This document shows, piece after piece, positions 7,362 to 12,731 of a stretch of 12,731 nucleotides of DNA; position 1 is the stretch's first letter, and every line of letters begins with the position of its first letter. The position numbers and the translations under genes are program-made. Under the pieces are notes generated by a model. The model was given only the letters and a program-made list of their open reading frames with translations, was not told where the DNA came from and searched no databases. The stretch comes from Gemmatimonadota bacterium (GTDB taxonomy: Bacteria > Gemmatimonadota > Gemmatimonadetes > Gemmatimonadales > Gemmatimonadaceae), in the NCBI GenBank assembly GCA_003222065.1, contig QHUV01000020.1, positions 1 to 12,731 on the forward strand, written 5' to 3'.

Positions 7362-7634
7362 ATGGGTATCGTAGCGTGGATAGTACTGGGCCTCATCGCC
7401 GGCGCGATCGCGAAGGCGATCATGCCGGGCAAGGACCCGGGGGGCGTCATCGTCACGATTCTCATTGGAATCGTCGGTGCGTTCCTTGGCGGGTTCCTCG
7501 GCAATCTCGTCACTGGGACCGGGTTGAATGGATTCTCACTGTGGAGCATCGTGCTCGCGGTGCTCGGTGCATTGCTCCTGTTGTGGATCTATCGCATGAC
7601 AACCCGAGGTCGAACCACCACGACGACGCTCTGA
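7362..7634 (+). CDS. GlsB/YeaQ/YmgE-family stress-response membrane protein (copy 1)
   Basis: A 90-residue inner-membrane protein of the 'transglycosylase-associated' family (Transgly_assoc). Its members are stress-induced in many bacteria, but their biochemical role is not known. Three hydrophobic helices are visible at about 3-20, 29-49 and 58-77. The family's conserved loop AKAIMPGKDPGGVIVTILIG (17-36) lies between the first two, and Gly-rich packing motifs (GAFLGGFLG) lie in the second. The tail TRGRTTTTTL is polar and Thr-rich. The start is fixed by the GGAGGAG site. A strong intrinsic terminator follows about 30 nt after the stop, so it is probably a single-gene transcript. A paralogue lies next to it. 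Confidence 0.93.
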   Translation: MGIVAWIVLGLIAGAIAKAIMPGKDPGGVIVTILIGIVGAFLGGFLGNLVTGTGLNGFSLWSIVLAVLGALLLLWIYRMTTRGRTTTTTL

Positions 7635-7664
7635 GGCCCCTTTCGGGTCCGCGGTGGGTCACAG

Positions 7665-7697
7665 GGCCGGCGCGACGTCGCGCCGGCCATTTTTTTT
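7665..7697 (+). terminator. Intrinsic terminator after the first GlsB-like gene
   Basis: A perfect 24-nt palindrome (7665-7688, ggccggcgcgac then its reverse complement) folds as a 10-bp GC stem with an acgt loop. After one A it is followed by eight T (7690-7697). It lies 30 nt past the stop codon. This is the strongest terminator in the window and separates the two GlsB-like genes into different transcription units. Confidence 0.93.
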
Positions 7698-7759
7698 AGA
7701 TCGAGCGACGCGTCTTTCTGCAGCCACTGATACCTTTCGCCGGAACGCTACCGCTATAA

Positions 7760-8032
7760 ATGCCCCTCTGGCTCTACTGGATCCTGCTCGGCCTGATCGC
7801 CGGCTCACTCGCCAAGTGGATTCTGCCCGGGCGCGACCCGGCCGGTTGCCTCTTTACGATTTTTCTTGGCATCATCGGCGCCTTGTTAGGCGGGCTGATC
7901 GGATCATACGTCGGATGGGGCGAAGTCACGCAGGGTGAGCTCGATCTGCGCTCCATCGGCATCGCCACGGTCGGCGCCATCGTCGTTCTGGTCATCGGTC
8001 GGCTCATCCGCGCCATCCTGCGAATTCGCTGA
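7760..8032 (+). CDS. GlsB/YeaQ/YmgE-family stress-response membrane protein (copy 2)
   Basis: Also 90 residues and clearly paralogous to the preceding gene. It has the same three-helix layout (about 4-20, 31-52 and 65-85) and the conserved loop LAKWILPGRDPAGCLFTIFL (17-36), with GIIGALLGGLIGSYVG in the second helix. It differs most between helices 2 and 3 (WGEVTQGELDLRS) and in its basic C-terminus (RLIRAILRIR), so the duplication is old. The ATG directly follows ctataa, with no Shine-Dalgarno, so translation may be leaderless or weak. The terminator upstream means it needs its own promoter, which I cannot place with confidence. uvrA starts 55 nt after the stop with no terminator between, so the two could be cotranscribed. 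Confidence 0.92.
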   Translation: MPLWLYWILLGLIAGSLAKWILPGRDPAGCLFTIFLGIIGALLGGLIGSYVGWGEVTQGELDLRSIGIATVGAIVVLVIGRLIRAILRIR

Positions 8033-8087
8033 CGCCAACCGCCGCCAACCAGCCGCGAAGCACTGCCCCTTCGGTTAACTTTCGCCC

Positions 8088-10970
8088 ATGAAGGACGCCA
8101 TCGTCGTTCGTGGAGCTCGCCAGCACAATTTAAAGGGATTCGACCTGCGCATTCCGCGTCGGGCCTTCACCGTCGTTACCGGTCCTTCGGGGTCGGGCAA
8201 GTCGTCACTCGCGTTTGACACGATCTACGCCGAGGGTCAGCGCCGGTATGTCGAGTCGCTGTCGGCCTACGCGAGGCAGTTTCTCGAGCGGATGGAGAAA
8301 CCCGACGTCGATTCGGTAGACGGACTCTCGCCGGCAGTGGCGATCGAGCAGAAGAATCCGACAAAGACTTCCCGTTCCACGGTCGGCACGGCAACGGAGA
8401 TCTACGACTATCTGCGTCTGCTTTGGGCGCGCATCGGGCGAACCTTCTGTCCGCTCTGCGGCCGCGAGATGAAGCCGGATACGGTGCAGTCCGTTGCCGA
8501 CGCCGTCGGCGCCCTGCCGGCCGGCACGCGCTATTCCGTTGCCTCCCCGCTCCGAATGTCCGATGAGGTCACTCACGACGTCGTCGTCGACAATCTGCGC
8601 GCCGCGGGGTTTCTCCGCCTCAGTATCGATGGAGTTGTTAGGCATCTCGACGAGCTACCGGGACTCCCGATCGACGTAACCTTCGCGAAGGAGCTCCTCG
8701 TCATTGTCGATCGCCTCGCTGTCGCCGATGACACGCGCGGCCGCCTCGTCGACGCCGTCGCGACGGCATTTCGAGAGGGTGATGGGGATTGCGTCATTCT
8801 CTTCACCGAGCCCGTTACCTCCCCGCGCTTCAGCCAGCCCGCCGTGCGGTGGCGCTTCACGGAGCGCTTCGAGTGCGCGAACGACGGAACGCGAGCGCCG
8901 TCGCCGACGCCGCAGCTCTTTTCATTCAACAGTCCGCGTGGCGCGTGCAGTCGGTGCAACGGCTTCGGCGCGACGCTCGAGTACGATGAGGCCCTCATCG
9001 TGCCCTACCCCGATCGATCCTTGCGCGATGGCGCGATCGATCCGTGGCGCATGCCGCGCTACGAGAATAAGCGTCGCGCGCTGGCAGAATTCGCAAAGCG
9101 GGAACGCATTCCCACCGACGTGGCTTGGCAGAAATTGTCCGAGCAACAGCGCCACAAACTTTTGCACGCGAGGGCTCGCGGCTACAAAGGCATATTCCCC
9201 TTCCTGTCAGACCTCGAGGAGAAGCGCTACAAGCAGTACATCAGAGTCTTTCTCCGACAGTACCAGAGCGCGCGCCAGTGTCCCGACTGTGGTGGAGCGA
9301 AGCTGCAGCCGGCGTCGCTACAGGTACGCGTCGACGGGCGCACCATCGCTGAAGTGAGTGAGCTTCCCGTCGATCGGCTTTTGGATTGGCTGTCGACCGT
9401 CTCACTCAACGAGTTCGAGAGGCAGGTTGCCGCGCACATCCTCAAGGAAGCGCGCGATCGCGTACAGTTTCTCTGCGACGTCGGGCTCAACTACCTAACG
9501 CTCAATCGCGCCACGCGTACGCTCTCGGGCGGCGAAGCCCAGCGCATCGGTCTCGCGAACTCGCTCGGTTCACAGTTGGTCGATACCCTGTACGTGCTCG
9601 ACGAACCCTCCATCGGCTTGCACCCACGCGACACCGATCGCCTGCTCCGACTGCTGCATCGGCTTCGCGACGCTGGCAATACGGTCATCGTCGTGGAGCA
9701 CGATCCCGAAACGATTCGCGCGGCCGATTACATGGTGGAGCTCGGACCCGCGAGCGGTGAGCGTGGCGGCCAAGTCGTTTTCTCCGGACCGATGTCGCGC
9801 ATTAGCGAGAGTCCGCTCACCGGCGCGTATCTCACGGGCAAACGCGATATCCCGCTCCCGACGCGCCGGCGTCGGCTCGGTCCACAATGGCTCACTTTGA
9901 CTGGTGCGCGCGAGCATAACCTCAAGGGCGTCGACATCCGCGTCCCGTTAGGCACGGTCACCTGCGTCACCAGCGTCTCGGGCTCCGGAAAAAGCACGCT
10001 CGTGCACGACGTGCTCATGCGCGCGCTCGAGCTTCGGTTGCGCGGTGAGCATAGCGCCAAGCAGCATCTCGGCGAAGCGGTCGGTGCCTTCGAGAGTATC
10101 ACCGGCACCGAAGCGCTCGATGACGTGGTGATGGTCGATCAGAGTCCGATCGGGAAGTCTCCGCGCTCGAATCCCGTCACGTACGTGAAGGCGTTCGACG
10201 AAATTCGCCGTATTTTCGCCGACGCGCCGCTCGCCCGGCAGCGTGAGTATACCGCAGGCACGTTCAGCTTCAACGTCGCTGGCGGACGATGCGAGACGTG
10301 CGAGGGGGCGGGCTATCTCGAGGTCGAGATGGTGTTCATGGCCGACGTCTTCGTGCCTTGCGACGATTGCGGCGGCAAGCGATTCAAGCCCGAAGTGCTC
10401 GACGTGAAAGTCCACGGTCGCAGCATCTACGATGTCCTCGAGCTGACCGTCGACGAGGCAATTCGGTTCTTTCCGCGCGAAGAGAGGCTCGGTCAGGCGC
10501 TGTGGCAGCTGCAGCAAGTCGGCTTGGGCTATCTCCGACTGGGCCAACCAGCGACGACTCTCTCCGGCGGCGAAGCGCAGCGACTCAAGATCGCCCGCGA
10601 GCTTGCCCTGACGAGCAAGAAGACCGGTAAGAAGCTCTACATCATGGACGAGCCGACGACCGGACTGCATCTCGAGGACATTCGTCGGCTGGCGCAGGTG
10701 TTCGATCGTTTAGTCGATGCTGGCCACACGTTGGTGCTCATCGAGCATAATCTCGATGTCATCAAGCTTGCCGATTGGGTCATCGATCTTGGACCAGAGG
10801 CCGGCGATCGCGGAGGCCAGGTGGTCGCGACTGGACGCCCGGAAGAGGTCGCGGAGGTCGAACAGTCGCACACCGGGCGTTGGCTCCGTACCGTGCTGCA
10901 TGGCGTGAACCATTCCGATGCGTCGCCACGAGTCAAGGCGTCGCGCGCATCGTCGCTCGCCGCGTCCTGA
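8088..10970 (+). CDS. uvrA: Excinuclease ABC subunit A (UvrA)
   Basis: The damage-recognition ATPase of nucleotide excision repair; it dimerises, loads UvrB on damaged DNA and then leaves. The 960 residues carry two ABC modules. First: Walker [10 protein letters not shown] (32-40), a UvrB-binding/insertion region (about 125-260), zinc-module cysteines C287/C290 and C398/C401, signature TLSGGEAQR (478-486) and Walker [11 protein letters not shown] (502-511). Second: Walker [10 protein letters not shown] (629-637), zinc finger CETC...CDDC (735/738 and 758/761) with the DNA-contacting loop between, signature TLSGGEAQR (824-832) and Walker [11 protein letters not shown] (851-860). Odd points: the first Gly of the second P-loop is Ser, and the usual CxxCG before 'LFSFNSP' is reduced to ECANDG (262-267). 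These suggest a divergent UvrA clade rather than the E. coli type, though the intact UvrB-binding region supports a true repair role. ATG is the first start after an in-frame TAA at 8076; no ribosome-binding site is visible. Confidence 0.95.
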   Translation: MKDAIVVRGARQHNLKGFDLRIPRRAFTVVTGPSGSGKSSLAFDTIYAEGQRRYVESLSAYARQFLERMEKPDVDSVDGLSPAVAIEQKNPTKTSRSTVGTATEIYDYLRLLWARIGRTFCPLCGREMKPDTVQSVADAVGALPAGTRYSVASPLRMSDEVTHDVVVDNLRAAGFLRLSIDGVVRHLDELPGLPIDVTFAKELLVIVDRLAVADDTRGRLVDAVATAFREGDGDCVILFTEPVTSPRFSQPAVRWRFTERFECANDGTRAPSPTPQLFSFNSPRGACSRCNGFGATLEYDEALIVPYPDRSLRDGAIDPWRMPRYENKRRALAEFAKRERIPTDVAWQKLSEQQRHKLLHARARGYKGIFPFLSDLEEKRYKQYIRVFLRQYQSARQCPDCGGAKLQPASLQVRVDGRTIAEVSELPVDRLLDWLSTVSLNEFERQVAAHILKEARDRVQFLCDVGLNYLTLNRATRTLSGGEAQRIGLANSLGSQLVDTLYVLDEPSIGLHPRDTDRLLRLLHRLRDAGNTVIVVEHDPETIRAADYMVELGPASGERGGQVVFSGPMSRISESPLTGAYLTGKRDIPLPTRRRRLGPQWLTLTGAREHNLKGVDIRVPLGTVTCVTSVSGSGKSTLVHDVLMRALELRLRGEHSAKQHLGEAVGAFESITGTEALDDVVMVDQSPIGKSPRSNPVTYVKAFDEIRRIFADAPLARQREYTAGTFSFNVAGGRCETCEGAGYLEVEMVFMADVFVPCDDCGGKRFKPEVLDVKVHGRSIYDVLELTVDEAIRFFPREERLGQALWQLQQVGLGYLRLGQPATTLSGGEAQRLKIARELALTSKKTGKKLYIMDEPTTGLHLEDIRRLAQVFDRLVDAGHTLVLIEHNLDVIKLADWVIDLGPEAGDRGGQVVATGRPEEVAEVEQSHTGRWLRTVLHGVNHSDASPRVKASRASSLAAS

Positions 10971-11048
10971 GCGCTTTCCGCCTTGCCCCAGAATGAGGCG
11001 AGTGAATATTCGATCGAGTCGTCCGGCGCCAGGACTAGCGGATCCGGT

Positions 11049-11076
11049 TTGACTTTGATGTCCCCCGTCCTAGCTT
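11049..11076 (+). promoter_or_regulatory. Candidate promoter for the kinase gene
   Basis: TTGACT (11049-11054) and TAGCTT (11071-11076) are separated by 16 nt, a fair match to sigma-70 -35 and a weak match to -10. It lies in the 233-nt gap after uvrA. Transcription would start near 11083, about 14 nt before a 36-codon ORF and 120 nt before the kinase. It was found by eye only. Apart from this and the small ORF, the gap 10971-11203 shows no strong terminator for uvrA and nothing else I can name. Confidence 0.35.
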
Positions 11077-11096
11077 AGGTCCGCCAGTGCCAATTC

Positions 11097-11203
11097 ATGT
11101 GGAAGGACTCCAAGCAGGGGATCGTCGCCTTCGGACCCGAACGTGCCCGGGCCCAAGTCCACACGACGGCGCCACTGAAGAGCGGCCGCACGGAAATTAG
11201 CAA

Positions 11204-11207
<4 letters not shown>
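11097..11207 (+). CDS. Possible 36-aa leader peptide coupled to the kinase gene
   Basis: A short frame beginning MWKDSKQGIVAFGPERARAQ and ending in SGRTEISK. Its TGA (11205-11207) overlaps the kinase ATG (11204-11206) as ATGA, the same arrangement used between the phosphatase and small-protein genes in this window. About three quarters of its third positions are G or C, as in the real genes here. It is basic, with no membrane segment and no recognised family. No Shine-Dalgarno precedes the ATG, but the candidate promoter would place the start codon close to the 5' end of the mRNA. It could be a coupling leader that feeds ribosomes to the kinase start, whose own site is weak (GGAA, 8 nt upstream). 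It may also be a chance ORF. Confidence 0.4.

Positions 11208-12731
<1,524 letters not shown>

Noticed and set aside
9948-10670. Minus-strand ORF of 240 codons inside uvrA
   Set aside because: It lies opposite conserved UvrA zinc-finger and signature motifs and has no features of its own.
10979-11000. Terminator after uvrA (cgcct ... aggcg)
   Set aside because: The stem is only 5 bp with an 11-nt loop and no T-run.

Overview
The window is dense, high-GC bacterial chromosome. Its coding regions strongly prefer G or C at third positions, several starts lack a clear Shine-Dalgarno sequence, and it encodes a Hanks-type kinase, a PP2C phosphatase, FHA proteins and an unusual UvrA subtype. This mix would fit Gemmatimonadota or a related Acidobacteria-like lineage, but that placement is inference from gene content and codon use. 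No plasmid, phage, IS element, CRISPR array, rRNA or tRNA was seen, and no gap between genes exceeds 300 bases.

Layout, left to right. (1) At 3-932 (+) lies the C-terminal part of an HD-superfamily dNTP phosphohydrolase; its HD motif is upstream of the window. (2) A terminator hairpin sits at 934-961. Next is a broken, secreted serine beta-lactamase-like hydrolase at 1069-2732 (-), split by a frameshift near 2041-2060. A perfect 23-bp inverted repeat overlaps its stop codon. (3) A minus-strand signalling operon runs 5242 to 2816: a triple-FHA, tail-anchored protein, a PP2C phosphatase 4 nt later, then a 62-residue protein of unknown function that overlaps the phosphatase by ATGA. An ABC exporter (7222-5351) lies 108 nt upstream on the same strand. 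(4) Two GlsB/YeaQ-family small membrane proteins stand in tandem on the plus strand (7362-7634 and 7760-8032), separated by a textbook intrinsic terminator. (5) uvrA occupies 8088-10970 (+). (6) A serine/threonine kinase starts at 11204 (+) and runs off the right edge. It is preceded by a candidate promoter and a 36-codon ORF whose stop overlaps the kinase start codon.

Functionally, the window holds the writer (kinase), eraser (PP2C) and reader (FHA) parts of Ser/Thr phosphorylation signalling, although the kinase is about 6 kb from the other two and on the opposite strand. The most unusual object is the kinase. Its first 260 residues hold two zinc ribbons and two segments that resemble degenerate kinase N-lobes ahead of the intact catalytic domain.
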